Shown here one piece after another: positions 11,641-36,739 of a DNA stretch of 64,000 bases. The position numbers were made by a program, and so were the translations under genes. How positions within the stretch are numbered: position 1 is the first letter of the stretch; every line of letters begins with the position of its first letter. This DNA is from Anoplopoma fimbria (taxonomy: Eukaryota > Chordata > Actinopteri > Perciformes > Anoplopomatidae): assembly GCF_027596085.1 (NCBI RefSeq), contig NC_072457.1:1576965-1640964 (forward strand), in the 5' to 3' direction. The notes under the pieces were generated by a model. That model saw nothing but the letters and a program-made list of their open reading frames with translations, was not told the DNA's origin and did not search any database.

Positions 11641-12681
11641 GATCTAGCTATGTGTATGCTAGCAATTAGCATTAGCGATTCATAGGCAAATTGAAAGGGT
11701 AACAGCTACTCTTCACTAATACTACTCACTGTTTTTTTTAATAAATAAATGTATTCATAGATAAAAAAAATATGTTTTTTGGGGGGTTAAATTACTAAGT
11801 AACATTACCAATGTGTCTGAAATACATTCTCTCTCTTGTCAATTGCAGTTAGTTGAATCTTTTTATGTGACTAAATTATTGTAAAAAACAAACATCTTGT
11901 GACTGATGTCATGATTTGACCTCTGTAATACTCCATTTGTATTAAACTGTGCTACATTATAATTGGCCAATAACATTATGAATGACAGTAATGTCATTTT
12001 CTATTGATTTCTCATTTAAGTTAAATGAGAATCCTCTTGGGGCTTTTAAAAGGTATCTGAAGTCCCAGTGATGAATCCAGTTCAACTAAATCCTGGGATT
12101 GTCACTATATGCAGATGAAGTTTAATCTGCATAGAAATTTAACATTTACTTTTCTTCTGTCACTTTAAGTTTCAGCTGGAGGGCATTAAAACTATGTCCA
12201 GCATTAGACATGACTGTGACTTTGAAGTAAAACGCCAAGAAGAAACTAAACCAGACTAATTGTGGCTATTCGGCCTTATCTATCCATTTAGTCTTAAAAT
12301 GATGATCAACAGAATGGCTAGAATATTTCTAAAATGATCAATTTCAGGGTTTTAAATGAATCAATGAATTCAGTGGTTGCCAAAAAGTTATTTAAGGTTC
12401 CTGTCATCTTTAACAGATGTTTTAGCATCACTGCAATAATCTTGAACAGAGCCCTCATCAAGGTTAGTCCCACCTGTGCTTTTGACAAATCACCATGGCA
12501 GCTGTGAAAAAGGCCAATGAATCTGATCAGTTGTGAAAAATAAAGAAACTCTTGATTGTAGATGTAATGGTTTCCGTACTGATAAAGGGTTTCGTGCATG
12601 TAAGTCTTTGTGCACTGTGTTTTCTCCAGACCACGCTGTTGCTTAAAAAAACACAACCTGGTTGTGCATTTAAAGGTAAAC

Positions 12682-12716
12682 CTTGACAAGGCAGAACGCA
12701 TTAATGCCTTGTCAAG
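12682..12716. repeat. Perfect 11-bp inverted repeat
   Basis: CTTGACAAGGC at 12682-12692 and GCCTTGTCAAG at 12706-12716 are exact reverse complements separated by 13 bp. No gene or transposon boundary explains it. Confidence 0.8.
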
Positions 12717-14844
12717 TGAAGAGTGTCCCTATTGATGCTAATCTGATTTGAGGGGCCAAAATGCTCTGATCTAATCTCAAATCAAGGATAATCTGGTTTA
12801 AAAAGGCTGCATACTTCACTCCTGCAGACCACAAGCCTTTTCACTGGCTGCTGTTTGACAAATGACTAAGCCTTTTGAAGAGGCTGGAAAGAAAGATAAA
12901 TTGATTTAATTCAGAGACGAAATGCACAACACTCTGTGTGAGAAACTTTTTGTGTATCGTCTCAATACTTTTGTAAATAAAGTATTGTAAATTCCGTTCA
13001 TTGTGCATTGTGTATTGGCTCTGGCTCAGTTGGGCGGTTCACATCCTGTCTGTTAATATCAAAGTGTCTATTAGCAAAACACTGAACCCTAAATTGCTTC
13101 ATGCTCTTTACACCTGCTCAATGCTCCCTAATTCTTAGGATTGGTTAAATATAAAATCCAGCGGTTTTTTTTAAGTTTTAGAAAGCATAGTTTCCCAGCA
13201 AGACATGTAGGTTCTCTCTACTTGATTGTTGCTTATTTTACAGCCCTTGCACGTTTACTCCTCTGTGAAGATTGCTTGGCATTAGCGTTTGTCGAGAACA
13301 ACTAATCGCTCGTTCAGTCCAGGGAAGTGAAGAAGACTTTGATTGTGACGTCAGTAGATCCAGCATCTAACAGTTAAACTGAACGGAGAGGGTCGGGCCT
13401 TCATTTTGGCTTAAATCAGGCCAGAGAACCTGAAGATTTTGGTCTTGGCTAGATATAGAAAATTGGATTTCAGTGCGCCACACAAAAGTAGCACTTCCAT
13501 CCCTGGAATAAATGTTCCTGCTGAACATAATCCATGCAGCAGTTAGCTTTAAAGTACACTTCTATCATGATAGAACAAAAAAATACAATGAACAGAATGA
13601 GAGCGTTTCGCCTTCAACAATTTCTTTAACCCTGGTAGTGATAACTGATTCCCTCCTTAACAACACACACCTAAACAAACAATGAGCGATGTCTCCCACC
13701 TGGCGGGGAGACAAGTATGACCTCTCCCCCATTTACGCCATTAATCAGTCAGCCACTGTTAATTAAGTCAGATTGATGTCACTGTCCTGGTGTTTCGCCC
13801 TCTGGGAAAGCAAAGAGAGACGGATGATGCTCGTAGCAGATGGTAGAGATGCAGTCAGATATATCAGCGTCGCCTCCACACTGAGCTCTTTTACTTCACT
13901 GCCAGAGATCATGTAGATGATGGCCCATAACTGATGCTGCTGGCAGGGAGCCATAGAAATATGCAGTGACTGGAAAAAACACAGGTTTGATCCTCACATC
14001 AGCCGTGTGGTTTACCGAAGTGGAAATAACATTTTCTCGCAGGTGTTTTTTCTTGATAAAATGTATTTTATTTTAATATCACAACAAATAATACGTTTGT
14101 TAATAACTTTTATTGAGATACAACATTGTTCAGCTCCCTGCTCATACTAAAACTACATTCCTGATCCTTGTGTTTTTATCATTGTTCGTCACTCTCAAAA
14201 CAATAGTCCAAAAGACATTATGAACCAATCTAACTGCAACGCTATCTTTGCACGTAGTACCAGATATTGTCGTTATTTAAAGCAGCAGAAGCCCCCTTTA
14301 TGGCCTATTGGAATACGCTAGCATTCTGCTTGTGGTATTACATTTTAGCTAACGCTGTGAATCTATAGTGTGTGAACTGGGGCAGTCTGTTGCATCCACA
14401 TTAAGTGATTGATTCTGTTAAATTTGTATTTTTTACAGAGAACCGTCTAGGATGCACTTTTCAAAATCAATCTCAGTATTCTGTACAGAAAGGTTTGCTA
14501 CTGTTTTAGCACAACTGCCAAAGCTTTAATTTTTTAACTAGTGGAACTCTATTTGTAGTTTTCTATTAGAAACATAACAACACTTTCACATATTTTTCTT
14601 CAACCTCAGGTCAGCGGTCTGAATCTCTCTGTCTTCTTTCTGGTCCTACAACAATGTAGAAAAATGCAGTTCATAAAAATCTGTAACATCCTTTACACAG
14701 CAGACTGTTCTACCTAAAAATTACAATCCAACATATCTGCTTTTCCAATTATATTTTGAGAAAAACACATTATCTCCCAGATTTAGGTTGGTTTTTGTTC
14801 ACAAATACGTTTCCAATCAAAGTCCCTCAGAAGTACAAAAGAAG

Positions 14845-15010
14845 TTGGTGAGGCTGGATTGGCTGGGTCAAACAAACACAGGACCTTCACTTGTCGTGTG
14901 AGACCAAACGTAAATTATTTCAATTCACATCCATAACTCAGAGGTAACAAATATATTTATTTTAAGCTAATCCATGATGTTCCACTAAACTTAACCACGT
15001 ACTTTTGTTG
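14845..15010 (+). repeat. Copy of the 'aacaaacacaggac' dispersed repeat
   Basis: Contains 'gggtcaaacaaacacaggac', 'gtgtgagaccaaacgtaa' and 'ttatttcaattcac'. The same order recurs near 6835-6890, at 38060-38200, and in reverse near 39290-39360. The family was recognised by comparison within the window. Confidence 0.55.
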
Positions 15011-16012
15011 AATTTTTGTTTAGTTTTGTTTCAGTTAAAAACTTTAACTATTTTCCATAAAATTACGACCATAATCTGAGAATTTACGTTTTCCTTGAAA
15101 CGTGATTGAGGATGCAATGTAGTTGTATGGGAATGTAATTTTGTAGGAGACAGAGAGCACGCACACAGGTTGACATGGCAGAGAAAATGTATTCTTGCCT
15201 CTATATTAAAAACAAAAACAAGTCTTTATCTCAGCAAAGAAGGGACTCATTATTCCACATGCAATTTTGTAAAAAAGAATTGCTCTGACACTCGTCTTTA
15301 AATTCTCTCTGTACATATTGAAATATCAGCGGGATGCAATCAGTTCCACAATGATTATGGTAATTCTTTATTTTTTAGAGGCGAGAGAGCTCCAAATTTG
15401 CTTCTTCTTCCTCCTTTGGGCTGTGTGTGTTTCAATTGCCAATGTATCTCCCGTGGAGCCTTGGATCATTGTCTGTCAAATCAGTGCTGTATTTTCTAGC
15501 TCACTGCGTTATATGTCTGTCTCCTCTTCCTGAAAAATAAGAAATATGCCCTTAAGGTTTGGAAATAATTACCCACGTACTGTGATAGGAACTGTTTCTT
15601 ATTATATACATCGCTTCTTTATTCTCGCTGTATTATCATCTACATCTAATTTGTTCTGTCTTTATCTTGCAGCATGTCTCTTTATGTTTCTCTTTTATTC
15701 TCTTTGTCAATTGTGTGGAACTGCATGTTTGGTAAAATAGAACCATTTGGATCATCTATCAGGGATTGTCCAGTTCTTGCTGCACAGTACGTGGTCAAGT
15801 GGAATGGGATGTTTTCAGACAACGCAAATTAATGAATGAATTGTAGTGACCCTTCCTTTTGTCCTCACTTGTGCGTCTTGTAATAGGCTTATTTTGGGGG
15901 GATTTCGTTGTTAGTGTTTTCAGGAACACCCGTGCTTTTCCTACTAGGACACGTCAAAATGTCCTCTGTGAGAAAGGCCACCCATCCTCTGTGTTTACTT
16001 CAGTCTTACCGT

Positions 16013-29531
<13,519 letters not shown>

Positions 29532-29638
29532 CCTGTTCCGCTCAGCTTCGCCTGTGCTCTTCGACTGTGACACAAGACGGACTCGGAGACGCAGATCAGC
29601 ATGCAACTACAGGAAATAGTTGCACACCTCCCTCACCG

Positions 29639-29669
29639 TCCCTCCCCTCACCCTCCCCTCCCCTCCCTC
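29639..29669 (-). promoter_or_regulatory. G-quadruplex-type tract upstream of rac2
   Basis: On the rac2 coding strand six runs of three or four G are separated by loops of one to three bases. The tract lies about 110-140 bp upstream of the start codon. It fits the simple G4 motif (four runs of at least three G, loops up to seven). Function is inferred from position only. Confidence 0.6.
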
Positions 29670-29949
29670 GTTCTCTTGCTCAGCTTCTCTTCCTTAATTT
29701 TTGCACCATCTCTTTTTTTTACTTCTTCCTCTAAACAGAACTTATACACGCAGCGTGTAAACGGTACGAAATAGCGAATAAACGTGTTGATTGACGTAGA
29801 AAAAGACTCTGTTGTTATCAATAAGAAGTGTGAAATGGCCGAGGAGTGTTTTGAAAGGAGGAAGATGCAGAAACTAAACTAAATAAAACTGGGCTTTATC
29901 TATTACTTCCTCTTACCGATTTGCACTCAGGCATGCACGCGCATACACA

Positions 29950-30060
<111 letters not shown>

Positions 30061-30089
30061 GACTACACAATCATACACATACACATGAC

Positions 30090-30189
30090 TAGTTTAGCTA
30101 GTGTTTTCATTTATTTTGTAATGTGATAAAAGTGGACATAAACAGAAATGATTGAGTATTACACAAACACCTCTACTACTACTAAAACC

Positions 30190-30229
<40 letters not shown>

Positions 30230-30510
30230 TATCAAACAGCACAAGCACACATAAACAGACACACACACAAAAACTAATACTGGAATATGATTTCTTTATT
30301 TTTTAATGTGACAAAAGGGAAATTTGTAGAAATAATTCAGTATTACACAAACCACCACACTACTACTACTACTATACTGCTACACACCAAACGGTACAAA
30401 CACACAAACTAAGAGTTTAGTTTAATTTGGTATAGTGGAATAAGTTAAATTTGTATCACAGAAATACCGCTTCTACTACAACTACTACTATAACACACAT
30501 TTGTAGACTG
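30090..30510. repeat. Three degenerate ~150-bp tandem copies with CTA runs
   Basis: Three consecutive blocks share the order 'ttattttgtaatgtgataaaa', 'cagtattacacaaac', then (CTA)n, then an A/C-rich stretch with 'acacac'. They start near 30105, 30290 and 30420. Each is diverged, so the duplication is old. Confidence 0.6.
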
Positions 30511-31465
30511 GTTTGAATCTAATTTATGTAATTTAAGTTTGATTGTTGTTTGTAAAGTTACAGAAAATGGACAGAAATGACAAAAATAAGCCAAAGCACA
30601 ACACAAACTCATCTCCACACACTCATGATCTTATAAATAACGATACCTGTGATATCCCTTTCTCACCACCAGATGGAACTTTAGCATAACTTTTCTTATT
30701 AATTATCACGTCCAGAACTCTGAGCATGTTCAGCAGGCGAGCTGCTACTTTAATCTTTTTATTTTAAGTAGAATAATGTTTCAGTTTTCAGGAATTTGTC
30801 AGATCACAAGAGAAACTATTTTACTGATAATACCTTATAATCACTGTCTTTCTAAATCCTTCGGTATCATGAAAATGTTCCAAGAGTAACTGAGTGTCCT
30901 AGATGTATTGAAAGATTTTTTATTTTTAAGTGCGGTTGTCTTTATATTTTCGTCATTTAGCAGATGTTCCGCATCAGTATCTAGAACACAGTTGCATGCA
31001 AAACAGCATGGTTAACCGCTCATGACCTTTGCTCCAAGCAAAGGATGGTACTGTAAAGTCAGAGTTAGAAGAACACAATGAGACAAGAAGGAACGACTTC
31101 TCATTTTCAAAATAAAAGCCTCATCCGTTGAAGCATCAAATGACCATTATGCTCCTGTCACAATCAACCTAACTTCAGTCCTGACCATGTTGTTGAGATC
31201 TTACACCCTTTGAAAATGATCCTAAAAAGGACCATATAACATTTCTTGACTGCTTCTCTTTGAGGGGGTTTATTTTGAAGGTCAGCTCTACTTTTCACTC
31301 CCTCTGTATGAAGTTGTGATGGATGGGGAAGAGGTGGGGTTTAGAAGAAGAAAAAAAAAGAACATATACTTCATTCAAGTGTTGCTGCTCTGAGTGGTGT
31401 GGTGGTCTTCACTGTTTGTAACTGCTTTGATATTGACAATTCTTGAAAAATTTCCTCGGATATAA

Positions 31466-31484
31466 ATGACTGATTGCCAAATGG
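31466..31484 (+). other. cyth4: Inferred cyth4 first coding exon (MTDCQM)
   Basis: ATG ACT GAT TGC CAA ATG G followed by gtaaga. Joined to the exon at 33818 it gives [19 protein letters not shown], which matches the spacing of other cytohesins, where a short acidic start leads into a DLT-E-E motif. The only support is phase, donor quality and family pattern, so another start exon is possible. Confidence 0.6.
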
Positions 31485-34400
31485 GTAAGACATGTTTTAC
31501 TCTCTTTCTCTGTTTTTATAACTGGTTCTCATATTTCATATTTCTATTTTAGAAATCCTTGGTATTTTGTGTTCAAATTGAGGTCCAAAACAAGTGATTT
31601 AATAGTTTGAGCTGAGGCATAAGGCATTGTTTCATGACATTATGAACAGTGTTATTGTCTTTAATGTGTTTTAATATTACGAGGTATTTAACTACTCTGT
31701 CAACGCCAATGTACTTCAATTCATCTCCTCTCACTGTCAACTATCTAGCTTACAAACAGCTGTGGAACAGAAAGATATTAAGAATGAATTTCAGTCTTTT
31801 GTGTGCAACCGATCAGTTGCATAAATGTTGCACAATTGTCACAATCTGACACAATGCACATGGCGGACAGCTGAAATAGGGAAGAGGCAGTCACACTCAG
31901 AACTCACAGGACGTCCACACCGCTGATAATAATACAAAAACAGAAGTAGTTATCTTTAGTTGCACATCTAAACTCTCCGCCTTTAAAGTGTCAAGATATG
32001 TACTGTATCTCCACAGATATTTATTTAGGTTTTTTTGAATTTATTATTAAAGCTGAAATCTAAGTGATTTAAAGGGTGGATTGGATGTCAGCGTTATTGC
32101 ACAAGGTGTGCAGAGGATGGGTGTGGATTTGGAAGTCCTGTGGTCAGATCATAAACGCAAAACAGATCTCTACAGGAAGTGCTACCTTTTTGTTAACTTT
32201 GTAGGCTAATATGAGTTGTTTCTCACTGAGGAAGCAATCTTTACCTCACATGCTGGTGTCTCTAACTGTTTGAAACTAATTCGAATCACCACAGCCTGAA
32301 AAAACACTCTGCTGTGTTAACTGTGAAATCTTTTATGCTGACGATAAGGCCATTTATATGACTTCTGTTTTTGTCTCATGGGAACCGCTCTCTGCTTGCT
32401 AAAGTTCAAATCAGCCTCCTAACTTTTCTTAAAGGTTGTTTTTCTACATGCAACACCTGATTAACTTTAAAAAAGAAAAGTAGTGAAAAGAGAGTTGTAA
32501 GAATTTTATGTGCATTCCCAACTGCTCTGGTCCAGTAGGAAACAAATGCATCGAGTTATCCAACCACAAGGGCATGACATTCTTATGTGTTGTGGTTTTT
32601 AAGCCAATCAAGAGAAACTCAATGGGGTTAATGAATATATAAGTAAAAGTATATTTAATTGAAATTTGTGCATCAGAAGGCAATGCTACTTTTACAAAGT
32701 TTTGCAGATGCTTGATTTTCATATAGCTACCCTGAAAACAAATGATAGCAAATAAGCATATAAATATAAAAAAAAAATCTACCTTTAAAAAGATGAAGAA
32801 TAGGTCTGATATCAATTTTGAATATTTTGGATACAAAAAGGGGTATTTGGAAATCTGTGAGGAAAAAAGTTCAAATTCGGACAACAAAGTATGAAAAATC
32901 CAATAAAAAAGACATAATTATCTTAAATACTGTTGGTTGGATTGCTTTGAATTGTTTTTAAAGACAGAGAGAGAGAATATTAATTACATAATTTGTACGT
33001 TTATAAATAACATTCATTTTCTTTCTTTTTTTCAATTAAATGAATATGTGTGTATTTCGAGAAATCAACATTCCTATTATACATTTTAACGTACCGATTT
33101 ATTTTAAATAAAGTTTTAGTGGCACACTAGACTATTCCAATGTGTCTTTTGGACCCGACCTGGAAAGACCTGTCCTACTAAGGAGGCATATTTGACTTGG
33201 AAGTGTAATTTGTCTCTCACATATGGCATTTGTTCGACACGTTGTGTAACTTCCAGTATATTTATTGAGCAATGCCTGGACTAAAACTTTATATTCAGAA
33301 ATAGTCCCTCAACAGAACCTGGGAGCTTTGTTTGAATATGTATCCATGTATTTGCATTCTCTCTTTTTTCCAAGAAATGTAATCATGGTTATATTTAGCC
33401 GTGACCACACCACCTGTACCGCGTATCTTCCAGAGAAACCTCTCTTAGTTGTTCTGTGGTTATCTTTAAATATAGCCATGTATGTTGATTTATTCAAATG
33501 ATTGTATCCTAGAAACGATCTATGAAGTGATAGAGCTCAGCTGATGCATGCATGGCTTTGCACATTTCCTCTGGTTAACAAAGAGTCTTTCAAAACTAAA
33601 GACACGTCATTAAAACTTCAATGTTCTTTAACCAAAATGACCTCCAGTGAGTTTCCACAAACATTCTGACCTCTGAAAGGAAGCCTGCAAAAGATTATTG
33701 AGCCATCAAAGTAGATTACATTTTAACCGAGTATCCGGATGTGATGGAAGTTGTGTGGCCTGAAATCTGAATCCCTGAGATCCTGTTTGACGTATTTCTT
33801 CCAATTTTTCCGGACAGTTTCCTCAGATTTTACAGCCGATGAGAAGATGGAGATTGAGAGCATCAAGACGTATAAGGAAGACCTTCTGGATGATATCCAG
33901 GTACAAACACACAGAAAATACATGGTACCTAAAAAATGTTTTAATGTAAAGATGTGGAAAATGTCCTGCTCTTAATATTGAGGAAACAAATATTAAAGAC
34001 TTCTCTTTCATCCTGTCCAGAAATTAAAGATGGAGATAGACAACATCATGGCGGATGTTCTCAGCTTCGAGTCTGCAGAGGAAAAGTGAGTTTTACTCGG
34101 GGGAAAATCCCCAAACCAACCTTTTTTTAGAACTCCCACTCAATGCTCCTACATAACTTTTCAATGTCACGCATGTTTCAGTTTCACAGTTGCTTTTCAA
34201 CAACTTTCACCCAACTCCAGGTTATCTTGTTCTCAATGTACTTACTCGTGAAGGATTTAGAGATTTTGTTCTATTTTGCTTCCATAACATGTCTTCTTTC
34301 AGACCATTGGAAAGAAAACATTTATTTTACCACTTTGTCTATCTGCGTCTGTAGATTTCTCCTAAATTCGCTAAAAGTTACCATTATTTACATATTTAAT

Positions 34401-36107
34401 CATAGTATTTCAGAAAACTTGAAACTTTTTTATAATCATAACTAATTATTTAATAAAAATAATTAAACAAATTTACCCTATTCACCTGTAGTGTATTGAA
34501 ATGTATGTAAGCCAGAAAATCTCCACTTCAGTAGCACTTTTTAGGTTTTTACAGGATCCAACAAATGAATCTGTATAATTCTTATGTCAACAATAAAATG
34601 TTTGTATTTAAAGAAAAACGCAGAGACTTATTTCGAAAACCTCAATATAATGCTGTAGCTTTTAATACAGACATAAAATATAGATAGGAGAAAGGACATT
34701 GTTTGCCTGAGGCTGGTGGTAAATAAGTTACTTAATGACTAAATAAACAATTAGCATGGTAACTAAGGAATGCAATGTGAAGCACAATGTAGGTTATGAT
34801 TAAAGTTCAGAGCAATCAGAAGACTTTTGCAGACAAATCATTAGGTTTTGAGGAAAATTCAGAATAATGTTTCTTTTATGTTGCTTTTCCTGCAGCAAGA
34901 CCACGGAGAAGAGCAAACAGTTCTCAAATGGGAAGAAGAAATTCAACATGGACCCCAAAAAGGTGAGCTCAGAAGTGTGTGAACGTGAAACGCTTGGTGA
35001 GAAGTGTCTTCTTGCTACTCTTAAGCTTTATCAACTAAACACCTTGTTGCTGTGTGGACTTCCTCTTACTTAACCGCACTGGAGCTGCAGTGAGTCCGAT
35101 GCAGGGCCACACAGCACAGTTTCTGTGGTTGTTTTCAGTAACACGTCAAACAAACAAATACAAAGTAAAAGCATTGCCATTTATGTTGCTTACTGGAATA
35201 AGTCTTCTGAATAAGTCTTCTGTTTGTGGTGTTGACTGTAAGACCTGACATGAAGTTCAGATTTATAGATCAAGATTTCAGGGAAATAAAACGCTTTCTG
35301 ACTAACATGAAAGCATGATATGGAAGAGAGATGTGTTCATTCAGAACTCTAAACATAAACTCTTTCATATCTGGTTTTGTTCTGTTACATTCTGTTTCTG
35401 TGCTTGTGTGGTTTGTTTTTAGTTTTTAGTTCAATAATATGGGTCTACATTTTTAGGAAAGAATCAGATACCACATAGACCATGAAAAACACGACCACAT
35501 TCCACCCATCCTGTGACCACCTGTTGCTTTTAGAATTTATTGAAGATATTATTGATTATGTGCAAAGCCCTGAGAGGCCTTGCCCCAAGTTATCTATAAT
35601 ATATCTTATCCTCGGATAAGATAAGATAAGAAAAGATAAGATAATCCTGTATTAGTCCCCACAGCAGGGAACTTTGCAGGATTACAGCAGCAGAGAGGAC
35701 AGCGCAAAAGAACAAGAGACATAAGGGAAAAACATAACTAATCACAAAGTAAAGGTATAATAAATAATTAAAAATCAACCTTAAATATGATATAATCGGA
35801 CTAAATGGTTGTTTGTATTGCACAGTGGATACATTGGAATTGATATTGCAACGAATGCATTGGTCCTTGTTGTTCAAAGATTCTTCCACAAAGGTGACTT
35901 TGCATTCAGGGCCTGAGGAGATCAGGGCTGCAAACTATGACTGTTTATTTAAATCACCTTTAAAAATCAGAATCGATAGAATATGTTTTTGTGATTTTTA
36001 TTACATTTAGTTTTAAGCTCATTTCATTCTCTTTTGGTTTTTATTGTATTCTTTTTTATTGTGAAGCACTTTGTAACTGTGTTTGAAAGGTGCTTTACAA
36101 ATGAAGT

Positions 36108-36148
<41 letters not shown>

Positions 36149-36428
36149 ACAAACAGCAATTTGTGTAAAATGATCTTTCATGTCTTTATACTGCAGATGT
36201 GTCTGCTACTTTTAGAGATCATTCTCGTGTTTTGTTCAGTTTTTTATTTCCATAACAAATATATTTTTAATCATCCTTTTCCTCTCCAACCCCTCTGACG
36301 GAGGAGAAAGAGGAAGAGAAATTGGTTTTAAGGAATTAGGATTAGAGAAGCTGCCAGCTTGCACGGTCGTACCTACCGGAGATGAGATCATTATGAAACT
36401 AAACACATTTAACCACCAGCAAAGTAGG

Positions 36429-36513
<85 letters not shown>

Positions 36514-36660
36514 TTTAAAGCACTATGTCATAAACTAAAAGTGCAACTTACTTGTGCAAGTTTAGCCGTAGGTGCAATCAAATTAAACAGAAGATAACGT
36601 GGAAGGAGATATGTAAACCTCCAGTTAACTAACATCTTTGTGTTTGTTGGTGTGTGTGTT

Positions 36661-36739
<79 letters not shown>

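Larger units (their letters stand above)
10879..16012. other. Intergenic region between protease copy 2 and rac2, including the rac2 3' UTR
   Basis: No gene is supported here. Repeats occur at 11250-11640 and 14845-15010. A perfect hairpin lies at 12682-12716. The rac2 3' UTR should occupy the right end: minus-strand AATAAA motifs occur at 15618-15623 and near 15366, which would give a 3' UTR of about 400-650 nt. Open frames at 12318-12701, 13763-13954 and 15318-16041 show no family resemblance. Confidence 0.5.

Noticed and set aside
12318..12701. 127-codon minus-strand frame between protease copy 2 and rac2
   Set aside because: No recognisable domain or partner exon; length is expected by chance in AT-rich noncoding DNA.
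32444..32887. 147-codon minus-strand frame
   Set aside because: Phe/Ile-rich translation of AT-rich intron sequence in cyth4 intron 1; no family resemblance.
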